A stretch of 64,000 nt of DNA, taken from NCBI GenBank assembly GCA_003990705.1, contig AP018318.1, positions 5,567,001 to 5,631,000 of the forward strand, in the 5' to 3' direction. Positions within the stretch are counted from its first letter, which is position 1; the number at the start of each line of letters is the position of its first letter. The notes under the pieces were generated by a model that was not told the origin of the DNA, ran no database searches, and was given only the letters and a program-made list of their open reading frames with translations. Below, in pieces: positions 50,394-61,325 of this stretch. Source of the DNA: Nostoc sp. HK-01. Its GTDB lineage: Bacteria; Cyanobacteriota; Cyanobacteriia; Cyanobacteriales; Nostocaceae. The position numbers were made by a program, and so were the translations under genes.

Positions 50394-53300
50394 CTAACCA
50401 TTATTGCTAACTAACTTCTCACCCTTCAACATCCTCACAGCAGCTTCGAGTAAGGCTTCTTCGAGATAAGGCTTAGTAAAGTAACCACTAGCGCCAAGCT
50501 GAATTGCCATTTGTCTGTGTTTGTCTGCACCACGCGAGGTGAGCATAGCGATAGGTAAGTGATTCAGGCTGGAATCTTTTTGAATGCGTGATAATAACTC
50601 CAGTCCATCGCAACGGGGCATTTCAATATCGCAGAATACAATATCGCAAGGTAGTCCAGAGCGTAGTTTATCCCAAGCTTCTTGACCATCACGCGCCTGT
50701 TCAACGCGATAGCCTGATTTATTAAAGGTCAAAGATAACAATTCTCTAACTGTAATTGAGTCATCAACAATCAGCACAGTTGGATCAATTTTCTCAGCCT
50801 GAACTTCTATAACAGTAGGTGGAGTTTTTTGTTGCCAAGGAGTACCACCGCTATGTTTAGACATCCGTCCTTGGAAGATATCGATAATTTCCAACACGTC
50901 AGCAATTGGCATAATCCGACCATCCCCTAGCACCGTAGCACCAGCTACACCGATGGGTTTAGGCGCTGGCCCTTCAAATTGCTTAATGACAATTTCTTGT
51001 TCGCTGAGTACTAAGTCAATTTGTAAAGCAATTAAAGTATTGCCCGATCGCACCACTACGACAGAAACTGTATCATCATCCCTAGTACCACCGTAAACAT
51101 TACCGCGACTCAACTGGCGATTGAAGGATAACAAATCTTTGAGAGGTCGGAATGGCAAGACTGTATCACGCCAAGAAATAAATGTTTGCCCATCAGCATT
51201 ATGTTGAATATTTTTGGCGGGGATGTCTAAAGTATCTTCCACCCCATCCATTGGGAAGGCAATTCGGGCTTTATCGGAGACGCAGCAGAGGGCTTTACAA
51301 ATACTTAAGGTGAGTGGTAAACGAATAGTGAATGTTGTGCCTTTACCAATTGCCGAATCTGTATTGACAGTTCCGCGAATTTCACTAATCTCGGAACGCA
51401 CTACATCCATCCCGACACCACGACCAGAAATTTCATCAGCTTTATCTTTGATACTAAACCCAGGCTGGAATAGCAAATCATAAACTTCCATACGGGAGAT
51501 TGTTCTGGCTTGTTCTTTGGTAATCATCCCGACCTTAACGGCCTTAACTTTGACTTTTTCTGGGTCGATACCTGCACCGTCATCACCCACAGAAATGACT
51601 GTTTGGTTTCCTTGGTGGAAGGCGCGGATGGTAATTTCTCCCACAGGTGGTTTACCCGCAGCTTGACGTTCTTCTGGAGTTTCGATTCCATGCGCGATCG
51701 CATTATTCAACATGTGCGTCAATGGATCGGTGAGATGATCTAAAATCATCTTGTCAATTAAGGTATCGCTACCTTCAATCACCAACTCTACTTGTTTACC
51801 GCATTTAATCGCGTTATCCCGCACACCGCGCCGCAAGCGGTCAATCGCCTGGGAAAATGGCACCATGCGAGCGCGGGTTAAGCCTTCTTGCAATTGAGTT
51901 GTGACTTGACGGAATTGTCTCGCCACGCGTTCAGTCTCTTCGGTCACAAAGTCGATGTCACTCGCTGACTCCCGCACTCGCACAATCAATTCAATCATTT
52001 CTTGAGACAATGTGTGGAACGGGGTAAACCGATCCATTTCTAGTTCGCTAAAACCCCTGTCTGTATCGGGTTCTGGTGAGAAGATTGGCGTTTCTTTTTT
52101 GGTACGACTGGCCAGTAGAGAAGCTTCTAAAAGCGATCGCTCATATAATTCTTGCATTCTCGCGCCCACATCTGACAGCTGTTGCACTTGAATTAGCAAG
52201 TTATCTAATGATTGTCTTAGCCGTTCATGATCCTGCTCTAAAGTGTTGCGATTGACTACCAATTCCCCGACTAAATTGCTCATATCGTCCAGTTGTTTGA
52301 CTGGCACTTTCATTGTTTCTTCAAATCTGGCGTTCCGTCGATTTGTTGGACGAGGCGCTTTATTATTGTTGGATTTGATTGGCGATGTGTGAGCGATTGT
52401 GTTATCTGCTTCCGCCAGTAGTTTTTCTAAATCACTAAATTCATCTTCGAGTTTTGGTGATGCAGTCGTTTCACTAACAAAGTGGTTATTGGCTGTGGTG
52501 GGAGATTCTGAGATGTAATTATGGTGAATTGTGGTCTGGGGAGGGATTTCATCATGGTTATCTCCACCTAATAAAGCTTCCAACGCTGCAAAATCTTCCG
52601 AAGCGATCGCACCAGCATCACTTGGTAGTTCTTCACCTAATAATGCTTCTAAATCAGCAAAGTCATTTTCATCTTCAGATATGATATTTGTTTCTTCTGT
52701 GGATGATTCTGGAAATTGAAAAGTAATACTTTCTGCTTCAGTAATTGGTGTATCTGATGAGGTCTCACTAATTTCTAATAATAATTCTGGAGAGTCTGCT
52801 GTTTCTCTTAAAACATCAACAGCAACAGTCTGATTGATATTTTCATAAACTTCTAGTTTTAATCCTGACTCTTCAGTACTGGATGATATTTCATCTGTAT
52901 CTGCCGTGGAAAATAAATCAAAATTATCACTAATTATTGGTTCGGAATTATCAGATTTTTCATGATTATTTACAACTAATAAATCATCGAGTAAATTTTC
53001 AAAATTTGGGAGTTGGGAAAACTCAATAATTTCTGTATCTGCAAGTAACTGATCTAAATCGGTATTTGGTTGGCTGATGTCTGTGGCTAATAACTCATCT
53101 AGTAAACTCAAGTCTACATCTTCATTGACTACGGGTTCATTCACATCTCCCTGAGTTTCAGACGTTCCTGGAAGGCTAATATCTCCAAACAAATCAAAAG
53201 CTGGATTATCGGAACTGTCTAGCTGAATATACGTGCCATGAATTTTTGGCTCTAAATCAGCTAAAGCCATCGGTTCATCTTTGGCAAATTCTGAATCTAA

Positions 53301-55595
53301 ATCATCAAAAAGATTGAGTTCTACTTCCCCAAAAGCTTGGGCATCAACCGCAGCAGCTTCCAGCGACTGGTAAGTAAATTCGGGAGTGAAATCTAATGCC
53401 TCTGGTGCTTGGGCAAAATTGCGAATTTCTGGTGAAGAAACATCGCGATCGCTAAAAACAGGAGCTTTTAATTCCCCAAATAAATCATTTTCACTATCTG
53501 AATCAAAATCTAATTCTGGCTGGAGAAAAGTTAGCTCAAAATCATCTCGATAATCTTCTATATTCGAGGAACGAGCATCCTGAATATCCCCAAAAATTTC
53601 CCCAGAAGCCGCCGCTGCAAATAAACTTTCTTCTAAAGCTTTGGTGACATCTTCTTCTAAGATATTATCAAATTCTGACTGTAATTCTGCGTCTGCGGGG
53701 GACTCCCAGAAATTACTCAAATCATCTTCTGTCTGAGCTAAATTTGTGGCTATTGTAGGTGAACTATCAAATAAATCCCCAATTCCTGAATCTTGTGTGG
53801 GTATGAGTGTATTTTCTTCACCTTCAGCAAATAAACCGTCTAAAGACAAAGAGTTAGGTTCAGAAATTGACAACTGAAGTTCTGCATTGTCAAAATGATT
53901 GACTTCTGAAAGAGTTGTTGCCGAATTTTCGAGGAATAATTCATCTAAAATGCTTTGTTGGGAGACAGATAATCCAGTACTCGGAATCGTCTCAGTTGCT
54001 GGTTGAGCTACTTCGCTCACCATTGGTAGTTGATGATCATCTAGGGTCAGCGTTAATAGGTCATCTACATCTTGGTTATTGACGTTAGGCGAAGATAATT
54101 GAGGTGCATTCGTAATTTCTGGTTCGGAAGAGTCTTTTTCTAAAAAATTATCGCCAAATAACAGTCCAAGTTCTTCTGTAGTGCTGAGATTGACATTTGG
54201 CTCATCAGTACGTAGTTCTTCATCCAGAGACAGAAAATCTGCTAAATCACTATCATTATCTTCTGTAGTATCTTGGGTAATATCTATTCCCAAGTTACTA
54301 ACAGCAGTAATATCCAGAATTTCTTCTTGTTGCCAAGTTTCATCTAATTCTGGCGTTTCCCCTTCAAATAAATCAGCCAAAGTATTTAAGTCTGCTAATG
54401 CTACCTCTGGCCCGTGATGGTCAATTTGACCAATCGTGAATGACACATCTTCTCCATCACTAAATAGAGAATTAGCTACATTTTCACTCGAATGATTAAT
54501 TGCGATCGCACTATCTTGATTCAGTTGCTCATTAATATCCGCCAAGCTAATAACACTATCTGTAGGTTCTACACTAGCAATGAGAGAAACTTCCTCATTA
54601 GTTGTGGTGATGTTGACAGCTTGGTTTTCTATCTCCGTAACTAGTTCATTATCAAATAAATCAAATTCCAGTTCGGGAAAACTCAGGAGTGCTTCTAATT
54701 GCTGACTAATTGTAATCTCAGCATCTCTACCTTGAAGCACTAATTCCTGAGCTTGTTTAATTTCAGTAATGACAATTTTAGCTAGGGTAAGATAAGTATT
54801 TTCACTATTACAGATCGCATTTGCGGCGGCTTGACATAAACTAGACCAATTCGGCAAATTCCATCTTTGTCCAAGTTTCTCCAACTGGCGACAACATTGC
54901 TGAAGATTTTGGCGTGATTCTGCTGTCGCTTGTTGCTTAAACAGTTGCAACATTTGTCGTAGAGCTTGCAGCACCTGATTTTGAAACTCGCTCCAAGTAT
55001 TTTCTTGGGCGGCCACTGGTGTGGGTACTCCTGGAGATGGAACTTGAGTGTCTTCTACTGGTGTAGAAGTATCCGTCCGCCAGAAAATTTCTGTGAGTGA
55101 ACTTACGCTTTCTGTTTGGGGCGATTGTATGACTGTATGACTATCATCTGCTACGCCATTGTGACCTTTTTGTACTAAAGAGTCTAGATGATCAATCAGC
55201 CATTTAAATACAGGTTCAGCTTCCGACATCAAAGTGTTGGCCGCTTCTTCTGACAGCCCGTAGGGGCCGCTTAAATGTTCTAATAAAGCTTTGAGAGTAT
55301 CTGCTACACCCAGAAACAATGATTCTAACTTTTCATCAATCCGAACTGGATGCTCTTTGAGGACTTTAAAGCAATCTTCTAGACGATGAGCCGTGTGCTG
55401 GATACTAGTTAGGCCCAGCATAGCCGCGCCGCCTTTAATGGAGTGGGCTGCCCGAAAAACTTCATTGATCATTTCCGGGTCGTTCAAAGTACCTTGAAGA
55501 TCCAATAACCCCTGCTCAATTGTGTTCAGGTGGTCTCGCGCTTCTTCGATAAAGTAACCCAAAATCCGCTGTTGTTGTTCCGGCAGCATAGTCAC
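50394..55595 (-). CDS. hmpE: Hybrid CheA-type histidine kinase with receiver (HmpE/PixL-like)
   Basis: A 1733-residue central kinase of the taxis cluster. P1/Hpt is at 1-110 with phospho-acceptor His51 (RAAHSIKGGAAM). A second helical Hpt-like bundle follows (about 205-310). About 320-1090 is an acidic, low-complexity linker with repeated short motifs (LADLFEGE, LDELFLEN, FADLEALLGEE, FAALEALLGGD). The dimerisation domain is about 1095-1240, the HATPase about 1245-1430 (HMLNNAIAHGIETPEERQ, GDDGAGIDP, GRGVGMDVV), the CheW-like P5 about 1435-1570, and a C-terminal receiver has Asp1656 (VFCDIEMPRCDG). It is expected to phosphorylate its own receiver and HmpA/HmpB to control type IV pilus motility. 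It starts 116 bases after hmpD. Confidence 0.9.
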   Translation of the reverse strand: MTMLPEQQQRILGYFIEEARDHLNTIEQGLLDLQGTLNDPEMINEVFRAAHSIKGGAAMLGLTSIQHTAHRLEDCFKVLKEHPVRIDEKLESLFLGVADTLKALLEHLSGPYGLSEEAANTLMSEAEPVFKWLIDHLDSLVQKGHNGVADDSHTVIQSPQTESVSSLTEIFWRTDTSTPVEDTQVPSPGVPTPVAAQENTWSEFQNQVLQALRQMLQLFKQQATAESRQNLQQCCRQLEKLGQRWNLPNWSSLCQAAANAICNSENTYLTLAKIVITEIKQAQELVLQGRDAEITISQQLEALLSFPELEFDLFDNELVTEIENQAVNITTTNEEVSLIASVEPTDSVISLADINEQLNQDSAIAINHSSENVANSLFSDGEDVSFTIGQIDHHGPEVALADLNTLADLFEGETPELDETWQQEEILDITAVSNLGIDITQDTTEDNDSDLADFLSLDEELRTDEPNVNLSTTEELGLLFGDNFLEKDSSEPEITNAPQLSSPNVNNQDVDDLLTLTLDDHQLPMVSEVAQPATETIPSTGLSVSQQSILDELFLENSATTLSEVNHFDNAELQLSISEPNSLSLDGLFAEGEENTLIPTQDSGIGDLFDSSPTIATNLAQTEDDLSNFWESPADAELQSEFDNILEEDVTKALEESLFAAAASGEIFGDIQDARSSNIEDYRDDFELTFLQPELDFDSDSENDLFGELKAPVFSDRDVSSPEIRNFAQAPEALDFTPEFTYQSLEAAAVDAQAFGEVELNLFDDLDSEFAKDEPMALADLEPKIHGTYIQLDSSDNPAFDLFGDISLPGTSETQGDVNEPVVNEDVDLSLLDELLATDISQPNTDLDQLLADTEIIEFSQLPNFENLLDDLLVVNNHEKSDNSEPIISDNFDLFSTADTDEISSSTEESGLKLEVYENINQTVAVDVLRETADSPELLLEISETSSDTPITEAESITFQFPESSTEETNIISEDENDFADLEALLGEELPSDAGAIASEDFAALEALLGGDNHDEIPPQTTIHHNYISESPTTANNHFVSETTASPKLEDEFSDLEKLLAEADNTIAHTSPIKSNNNKAPRPTNRRNARFEETMKVPVKQLDDMSNLVGELVVNRNTLEQDHERLRQSLDNLLIQVQQLSDVGARMQELYERSLLEASLLASRTKKETPIFSPEPDTDRGFSELEMDRFTPFHTLSQEMIELIVRVRESASDIDFVTEETERVARQFRQVTTQLQEGLTRARMVPFSQAIDRLRRGVRDNAIKCGKQVELVIEGSDTLIDKMILDHLTDPLTHMLNNAIAHGIETPEERQAAGKPPVGEITIRAFHQGNQTVISVGDDGAGIDPEKVKVKAVKVGMITKEQARTISRMEVYDLLFQPGFSIKDKADEISGRGVGMDVVRSEISEIRGTVNTDSAIGKGTTFTIRLPLTLSICKALCCVSDKARIAFPMDGVEDTLDIPAKNIQHNADGQTFISWRDTVLPFRPLKDLLSFNRQLSRGNVYGGTRDDDTVSVVVVRSGNTLIALQIDLVLSEQEIVIKQFEGPAPKPIGVAGATVLGDGRIMPIADVLEIIDIFQGRMSKHSGGTPWQQKTPPTVIEVQAEKIDPTVLIVDDSITVRELLSLTFNKSGYRVEQARDGQEAWDKLRSGLPCDIVFCDIEMPRCDGLELLSRIQKDSSLNHLPIAMLTSRGADKHRQMAIQLGASGYFTKPYLEEALLEAAVRMLKGEKLVSNNG

Positions 55596-55711
55596 AAGTT
55601 AAAAGGTAAAAGTTAAAAGGTAAAAGAAAAGGCAAGGGCAAATTGAAAGGTAAAAGACAAAGCACAAAAGTAGACATTTCTTTTTACTTTTGCCTTTTTA
55701 CTTTTGCCTTT
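55596..55711. repeat. Purine-rich inverted tract between hmpD and hmpE
   Basis: GTTAAAAGGTAAAAGTTAAA and AAAGAAAAGGCAAGG on the left face CTTTTTACTTTTGCCTTTTT (twice) on the right. The two sides can pair imperfectly into a long A/T-rich hairpin. It separates two otherwise tightly packed operon genes and could modulate read-through or processing to the kinase message. Confidence 0.5.
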
Positions 55712-58600
55712 TTACTTCGATTCCAAGGTATCCACGCGGAAACGCTCAACGGAAGCGATTAAGTCACGGGACACACCTACTAAGTTTTGGAGTGCGCCAG
55801 AAACTCGTTGTGCTTCTTGGGAGGTTTCTTGGGCTGTGAGTTCTACTGATTGCATAACTTGAGCGACAGCACGGGAAGTTTCTGTCTGTTCTACGGTATC
55901 GCTGGTAATTGAACGCACAAGAATATCAATGCGATTCGCCACTTGAATAATATTTTCCAGCGATCGCTTGGCTTCTTCTGCTAGTTTTGTGCCTTTAATT
56001 ACCTGTTGTGTGCCTTCTTCCATTGCGGTCATAACTGAGCCGGTTTCACTTTGGATTTGCATCACAATCTGTTCAATTTCCTTTAAGGATTTGGCAGATT
56101 TGTCGGCTAACTGGCGCACTTCATCCGCAACAATTGCAAACCCTCTTCCCGCTTCGCCCGCCCGCGCCGCCTCAATACTGGCGTTGAGTGCGAGTAAGTT
56201 GGTACGAGAAGCAATTTGGGAAATTAACGCCACAATCTTAGAAATTTCTTGGGAAGATTCTGCCAACCGTTTCACTTTGCGGGTGGTTTCCGCCACAGTT
56301 TCCCGAATTTCTAAAATCCCAGCTACGGTGTTTTCTACGGCTTCCCCACCTTTGAGCGCAATGCTACTAGCATCACGGGCAACAGTTTCAGCTTCCCGCG
56401 CGGCTTCAGCTACCCTCTGAATCGAGTCTGTCATCACTTGCACAGAATTTAAGGTGACAGCTAACTCTTCAGCTTGGCGTAAAGCATCACTTGATAAGGC
56501 TCTGGCAAAGGTTTCGGAATTTGTTGCACCTTTGGTTACTTCCCGCGCTGCTACTTTTACCTGTTGGACAATATCGCGCAGGTTTTGAATTGTCAGGTTA
56601 AAGGCATCAGCAACGGCTCCCAATACGTCGGCTGTCACCTCAGCTTGCACTGTCAAATCACCTCTGGCTGCCCCTTCTACGTCGTCCAACAAGCGAATTA
56701 CTTGCCGTTGTAGATTTTCCTTGGCTTCTTCTTGTTCATCGGCTTTGCGTTGGGCTTCATTGGTAGTTGTAAAAATTACCCGCGCCATTTCGTTAAAGCC
56801 GGTGGATAACAGCCCTAATTCATCTTCGGAATAGACTGTAGCTTGGACATTGAGATTGCCTTGGCGGACAGCATCAAACTGATTTTGCAAATCCTTGGTT
56901 GTGCGGCGAATTTGCTTGAGAGTGAGATTGCCCATAAAAGCAGCAGTGGCAAATCCCGAAATCCCAGCGGCGAGAGACATAGCCCAGCCAGTGTTGCGGA
57001 TGGATTCTCGCTGTTGCGGTGGCGAAAAGGAAGTCGCGCCAAAGCTCACAATAGCAACAACCATTGCCGAGAAAATACCGACAGTCCCAGCTACCAAAAA
57101 AGGCTTCATATCTAAAGAAGCATTTTCCAATGGTGCTAACCAGCCTTGCTCAACACTGGCAACAGGCTCTAGTTTTGAGACATCAGTTTGGGTAAATATC
57201 GGTACGGCTTCTTGAGAACCAGTAATGGTGAATAGTTCTTCATCGCGATCGCTACTGCCATTATTAACATTATTAACAGCCGTTTCAGTAAATTTACTGC
57301 GAGGACTACTATGAGCTTCTAGCGGCCCAGATAGTGCCACATCGCCAAAGCTCACATCTGAGTCTGCTAAGTCAAATCCAGGAATATTACCGAGGTCGTC
57401 AAATTCATCAAAATCATCTAAAAATTCGATATTACTTTTGGAATTTTCACTACTGAGCAGACCGTTTGTATCTTCATCAGTTTTGAATTCATCTGAGCCA
57501 AAAGCAGACTCAAACGCTTCAAAATCAAAGTTATCATCACCATCAAAAGAGTTGGTGTCTAAAGTTGTGCCAGCTTTTAAAGGAGAGTTTTGCAAAGAAA
57601 AATCATCATTAACAGATGAGTTGGTAGTTTCAGAATTATCAGGAAATTCTATTTTTTCTAACCAATTACTTGGTTTAGCCGCGAATACATTATCTTGATT
57701 GGTTTTTGCATCCACATTCAGGATATCTTCTGGTGATTTGGGTAAAATTTCATCCAGAATACCCATTTTTAAATCAAAACTTGCTATGTTTGGCTCTGCA
57801 TACTGTTCTGTTAATAAAGGTTCAGATGAAGTATCTAAAATATTACTCGTTAATAAATCAACTGGTGCAAAAGGAGAATCAACGCTATTGCTATCAAAGG
57901 GTGAACTTGCTTGACTCGAAGTTGTCCCACTATCAAAGGGGCTATTTGTGATTCCTGAATCATCTAAATTGATTCCTGAAATATCTTCTTGCCAAAAAGC
58001 TGGTAAATCTAAGGCGATTTCTTCCTCTGGATTGCTATGCAGATCAGAACTATTTTCATCTTGATTCACGGCAAAAGGATCAGCCATTAAAGATGGAGAT
58101 TCTTCAACCGTTTTGTTCATAACAATGCTGTCTGTGGGAACATCAAATGGGTTTAAAGATGACTGAGATTCTTCAAAACTGCTTAAATCAAAGCTTTGGC
58201 TATCTAAGTTAGCAAAAGCTCCTAAATCTTGTAAGTCTGCTGTATCAAGTTCTGAGGAATCAGCGATACTGGCAAAATTGATTGACTGATCAATTTCCAG
58301 CGGTATAGCTTCTTCTAGAGGCTGTAAATATTGATGGATATTCTCTAGACCATTTTTGGCAAAACTGATAATTTCTGGTTCATCAGTCAACTGCAATACT
58401 TGTTGATATTCTGCTTTGGCAATATCGTACTGTTGCAAAACGTAGTAGACGTGACCCCTTAACAAATGGCAGTTGGGGTCATCTGGTACATTTTCTACTA
58501 CCTGATCGACTAAGGTAGCAGCGAATTCATAGTCTTGTTCTGCGTAGGCTGTACAAGCCTGCTGATATGTTTCGAGATAATCATCTATTGTTGCTGCCAT
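55712..58600 (-). CDS. hmpD: Methyl-accepting chemotaxis protein HmpD/PilJ-like
   Basis: About 962 residues. Residues 1-90 hold TPR-like helices ([42 protein letters not shown]). About 110-480 is an acidic disordered linker. Two membrane segments lie at about 498-523 and 535-557 ([39 protein letters not shown]). HAMP domains follow at about 560-700 and a signalling coiled coil at about 715-950. The hairpin tip is [20 protein letters not shown], then [21 protein letters not shown]. There is no GAF photoreceptor, which separates it from PixJ. The start at 58600 is chosen for GGAGGGAG upstream and no long overlap; a TTG at 58660 is in frame but overlaps hmpC. Confidence 0.9.
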   Translation of the reverse strand: MAATIDDYLETYQQACTAYAEQDYEFAATLVDQVVENVPDDPNCHLLRGHVYYVLQQYDIAKAEYQQVLQLTDEPEIISFAKNGLENIHQYLQPLEEAIPLEIDQSINFASIADSSELDTADLQDLGAFANLDSQSFDLSSFEESQSSLNPFDVPTDSIVMNKTVEESPSLMADPFAVNQDENSSDLHSNPEEEIALDLPAFWQEDISGINLDDSGITNSPFDSGTTSSQASSPFDSNSVDSPFAPVDLLTSNILDTSSEPLLTEQYAEPNIASFDLKMGILDEILPKSPEDILNVDAKTNQDNVFAAKPSNWLEKIEFPDNSETTNSSVNDDFSLQNSPLKAGTTLDTNSFDGDDNFDFEAFESAFGSDEFKTDEDTNGLLSSENSKSNIEFLDDFDEFDDLGNIPGFDLADSDVSFGDVALSGPLEAHSSPRSKFTETAVNNVNNGSSDRDEELFTITGSQEAVPIFTQTDVSKLEPVASVEQGWLAPLENASLDMKPFLVAGTVGIFSAMVVAIVSFGATSFSPPQQRESIRNTGWAMSLAAGISGFATAAFMGNLTLKQIRRTTKDLQNQFDAVRQGNLNVQATVYSEDELGLLSTGFNEMARVIFTTTNEAQRKADEQEEAKENLQRQVIRLLDDVEGAARGDLTVQAEVTADVLGAVADAFNLTIQNLRDIVQQVKVAAREVTKGATNSETFARALSSDALRQAEELAVTLNSVQVMTDSIQRVAEAAREAETVARDASSIALKGGEAVENTVAGILEIRETVAETTRKVKRLAESSQEISKIVALISQIASRTNLLALNASIEAARAGEAGRGFAIVADEVRQLADKSAKSLKEIEQIVMQIQSETGSVMTAMEEGTQQVIKGTKLAEEAKRSLENIIQVANRIDILVRSITSDTVEQTETSRAVAQVMQSVELTAQETSQEAQRVSGALQNLVGVSRDLIASVERFRVDTLESK

Positions 58601-58616
58601 TTGCTCCCTCCCAATA

Positions 58617-59147
58617 TCATCCTGCCCACCTTGCACTCCGCACAATCGCCGTTTGATCAAGCAATCTTAGACACTGGTTGTTTTTAGCACCTAATAACCA
58701 CTCACCACGCAAAAAGGGAGCCATCGTATCTGGTAGATTTGTTGGTGGCATCAGATGTTGTACATCTAGCCAATCCATACCGCCGACTTCTTCCACTGCT
58801 AAACCGACTATTGTTTCCTGCTCCTCGATCGCAATTACGGGAATTTCTGCTCTATCCGTATTTAGCGCTGTTCCTTCGCCAAGAAATTGACCTAAATCAG
58901 CTACCCAAATTACTCGACCTCGTAAATTTAGAGTACCCAAAAGTAAAGGAGAAGCATTAGGAATCGGGGTAATTCTATCAGGACTTAATTCCAAGACTTC
59001 TCGGATACCAGTAGCTGGTAGGGCAAACTCCTGATGCGAGGGAATATAAAAACGTAAATGTAACTCACCTTCAGGACTTTCTACTTGTAATTCAGGCCGA
59101 AAGTGGTCTTGGCCACTGCCACTCAAAAAGTCCGGTTTGCTGACCAT
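58617..59147 (-). CDS. hmpC: CheW-like adaptor protein HmpC
   Basis: A 176-residue protein with a single CheW domain. It has [38 protein letters not shown], then [18 protein letters not shown], then the conserved [20 protein letters not shown]. It links the HmpD receptor to the HmpE kinase by its SH3-like faces. It lies 13 bases after hmpB and 16 bases before the hmpD start, with AAGGATGA upstream as ribosome site. Confidence 0.92.
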   Translation of the reverse strand: MVSKPDFLSGSGQDHFRPELQVESPEGELHLRFYIPSHQEFALPATGIREVLELSPDRITPIPNASPLLLGTLNLRGRVIWVADLGQFLGEGTALNTDRAEIPVIAIEEQETIVGLAVEEVGGMDWLDVQHLMPPTNLPDTMAPFLRGEWLLGAKNNQCLRLLDQTAIVRSARWAG

Positions 59148-59160
59148 GTTATTTTCATCC

Positions 59161-59526
59161 TTATCCTCGCAGGAGTTGTTTGACTGTTCCTACCAACTCC
59201 GTCGGCTGAAACGGTTTGGCTATATAAGCATCCGCACCCTGTTTCATCCCCCAGTAGCGGTCAAATTCTTCACCTTTAGAAGAACACATAACTACTGGGA
59301 CATTTTGGGTTTTTGGGTCAGATTTTAACCGACGGCAAACTTCGTAGCCGTTCATTCGTGGCATGACAATATCCAATACCACCAAGTCTGGAGGAGCGCT
59401 TTGAATGGCCTCCAACGCTTCTACTCCGTCACTGGCGTATGTGACTGTTAAACCAGTGGCTTTCAGGAGGTCAATAATCATCTCCCTTTGTGCGAGACTG
59501 TCTTCCACAATCAGAACTGTACTCAT
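59161..59526 (-). CDS. hmpB: CheY-like response regulator HmpB
   Basis: A 121-residue single-domain receiver. It has the acidic cluster LIVEDS, phospho-acceptor Asp52 (LVVLDIVMPRMNGYEV), the switch Ser in VVMCSSKGEE, and Lys in AYIAKPFQPTELV. There is no output domain, so it acts by protein contact, presumably with the pilus motors or HmpF-type proteins. It lies between hmpA (183 bases upstream) and hmpC (13 bases downstream). Confidence 0.92.
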   Translation of the reverse strand: MSTVLIVEDSLAQREMIIDLLKATGLTVTYASDGVEALEAIQSAPPDLVVLDIVMPRMNGYEVCRRLKSDPKTQNVPVVMCSSKGEEFDRYWGMKQGADAYIAKPFQPTELVGTVKQLLRG

Positions 59527-59709
59527 AAATGCCTATCTACCTCCTGATGTAGACGTTCCCATTTGGAACATTCCCTGACTCCCCGTTAAAATTACTTGTA
59601 TAAATTTATGCTATTATTTCACTAATTGACTAGATAATAATTGGGCATGGGGTTAGTTGATTCTGTGATAACATTTTTTACCCGATCTTTTATGGAATCA
59701 ACAAGTCTT

Positions 59710-60921
59710 CTATTTCTTTGGTGTTCCCATAAAAGACTTGTAATTAACATATTTCTCCACAAGCATGAGTAATTCGGAATCATCAAATGGTTTGGTTAAA
59801 TAATCTGTTGCCCCAACCATCCTGGCTCTGACTCGATCAATAAAGCCCTCTTTACCAGTCAGCATAATAATCGGCACTAACCGAAATGCGGTGGAATGGC
59901 GCAGCATATTGCAAATTTCATAACCATCTAGTTCCGGCATGGCAATGTCGCACAAAATTAAATCAGGTCGTAGTTGAAATAGCAAACCAAGAGCTTCTAA
60001 GGGTTGAGTCAGCGCGATCGCTTCATAACCATGTAACTTTAAAATCGACTCAACAGCCTCACAAATCGTGGTTGTATCATCAATACAAACTATCCGTGGG
60101 CGATGGTTTTCTTCTCCTCCCAACTCTGGGATGAATGTTTTGGAATTAGTTGTCGCTGAATCTACTAGTTGCAACCAACCCTGTAGTACATAAGGATATA
60201 TTGCCTTAGCAACTGTCAATAAATCTCGATTTAAATAACGTGACAGTTGTCGCAGTGATGTTTTACCATCAGCCCAATGCTGTAGCTTATTTACTGTTGC
60301 CTCTGGTAATGAGGAGCGTAGTTCTGTTGTGTCAGCTAACACGGGTAGTTGTTCGGGAGACTGAATTTGCGGATATAGGCGCTTCCATTCTTGGACTTGT
60401 TGAGTGATTCTGGCAACTAGAGGCGCAATTTCTAAACTAGTTAATTGTGGAGCCAAGGCTGCTCCTTGACGAAATGTGAAACTACCTTGGTGTAAACTCA
60501 ATAAATCAAATAATGTTTCTTGCACTAAGCGGTGAATAATACTATGAGCTATCTTGGGGCTGATGATACTTCGCTCTAGAAGTGTCCACAAATAGCCATA
60601 CTCTGGGACATTTTGGGTGGCTAGTGAAGTATGTTGCTTTTGCTCAAGTCCGGTGTCGATGCGATAATGGCGCAAATAATCGTCAATCCGCGATAAATTA
60701 CTCTCACCAGCTTGGCAATAGATAATTTGACCATTGAGAAAAAAGACAAACCAAGATTTTTTTCTGCTATTTTTACTATGGCGATGTCTGAGAGTCTCAT
60801 CCTGGCTGAGATTATCTTGCTTGTGAAAGCCAGCTTCTACTAAAAGTTGTCCAGTTCTCTGACCTAAAGCAATCAATTGCAAAATACTGCGAATATCAAT
60901 TTCATTTAAATTTCCCTGCAT
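59710..60921 (-). CDS. hmpA: PATAN domain response regulator HmpA (PatA/PixG-like)
   Basis: A 403-residue PatA-type regulator. The N-terminal PATAN/DUF4388-type domain begins MQGNLNEIDIRSILQLIALGQRTGQLLVEAG and continues to about 180 (FVFFLNGQIIYCQAGES). A helical linker follows with LPEATVNKLQHWADGKTSLRQLSRYLNRDLLTVAKAIYPYVLQGWL. The receiver spans about 278-395 with Asp325 (LILCDIAMPELDGYEI) and Lys in DYLTKPFDDSEL. PatA-type proteins adjust pilus polarity and heterocyst pattern in cyanobacteria. It is the first gene of the leftward hmp operon, divergent from hmpF. Confidence 0.92.
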   Translation of the reverse strand: MQGNLNEIDIRSILQLIALGQRTGQLLVEAGFHKQDNLSQDETLRHRHSKNSRKKSWFVFFLNGQIIYCQAGESNLSRIDDYLRHYRIDTGLEQKQHTSLATQNVPEYGYLWTLLERSIISPKIAHSIIHRLVQETLFDLLSLHQGSFTFRQGAALAPQLTSLEIAPLVARITQQVQEWKRLYPQIQSPEQLPVLADTTELRSSLPEATVNKLQHWADGKTSLRQLSRYLNRDLLTVAKAIYPYVLQGWLQLVDSATTNSKTFIPELGGEENHRPRIVCIDDTTTICEAVESILKLHGYEAIALTQPLEALGLLFQLRPDLILCDIAMPELDGYEICNMLRHSTAFRLVPIIMLTGKEGFIDRVRARMVGATDYLTKPFDDSELLMLVEKYVNYKSFMGTPKK

Positions 60922-61325
60922 TTAGCGCAACGCAACTCCTTGTTATATTCTTGACTTAAGTTTGCCCAGTAATTTTATCCATATTTCTCATAAGTAAAGT
61001 AAATTATTACCTCCACGTCTTCGCCATCTTATTTCTCCAACAAATAATGTCTATCAGGAGATACATTTAGCTATAAACCGTAAATTTTCGTAATACAGCT
61101 TGATAAAGTTAGTGATAACACGGAAGTCATGATCACTATCACCAGTACAGAATATAAAGGCGCGACTCAATCGCTTCTATAAATATTTCGGCGTGAAATT
61201 TTACGCCTATAGATAGTTCTGTCTGGATTTTTTTCCTACACCACGGTGAAATTAAGACAAACTCACAGAATTATCTCAGATATATCTCAAAACACGGACA
61301 TTAAGTACGCAAAAGGACGAACGGT
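60922..61325. other. Divergent control region of hmpA and hmpF
   Basis: A 404-base region that must hold both promoters of the motility cluster. No duplicated operator or clear -35/-10 pair stands out. AAAGGAC lies 8 bases before the hmpF GTG. No gene is present. Confidence 0.5.

Noticed and set aside
56815-57215. ORFs on both strands within hmpD
   Set aside because: Alternate-frame shadows of the transmembrane/HAMP region of hmpD.
60922-61325. Specific sigma-factor box in the hmpA-hmpF control region
   Set aside because: Hormogonium sigma motifs are expected here, but I could not identify one reliably by eye.
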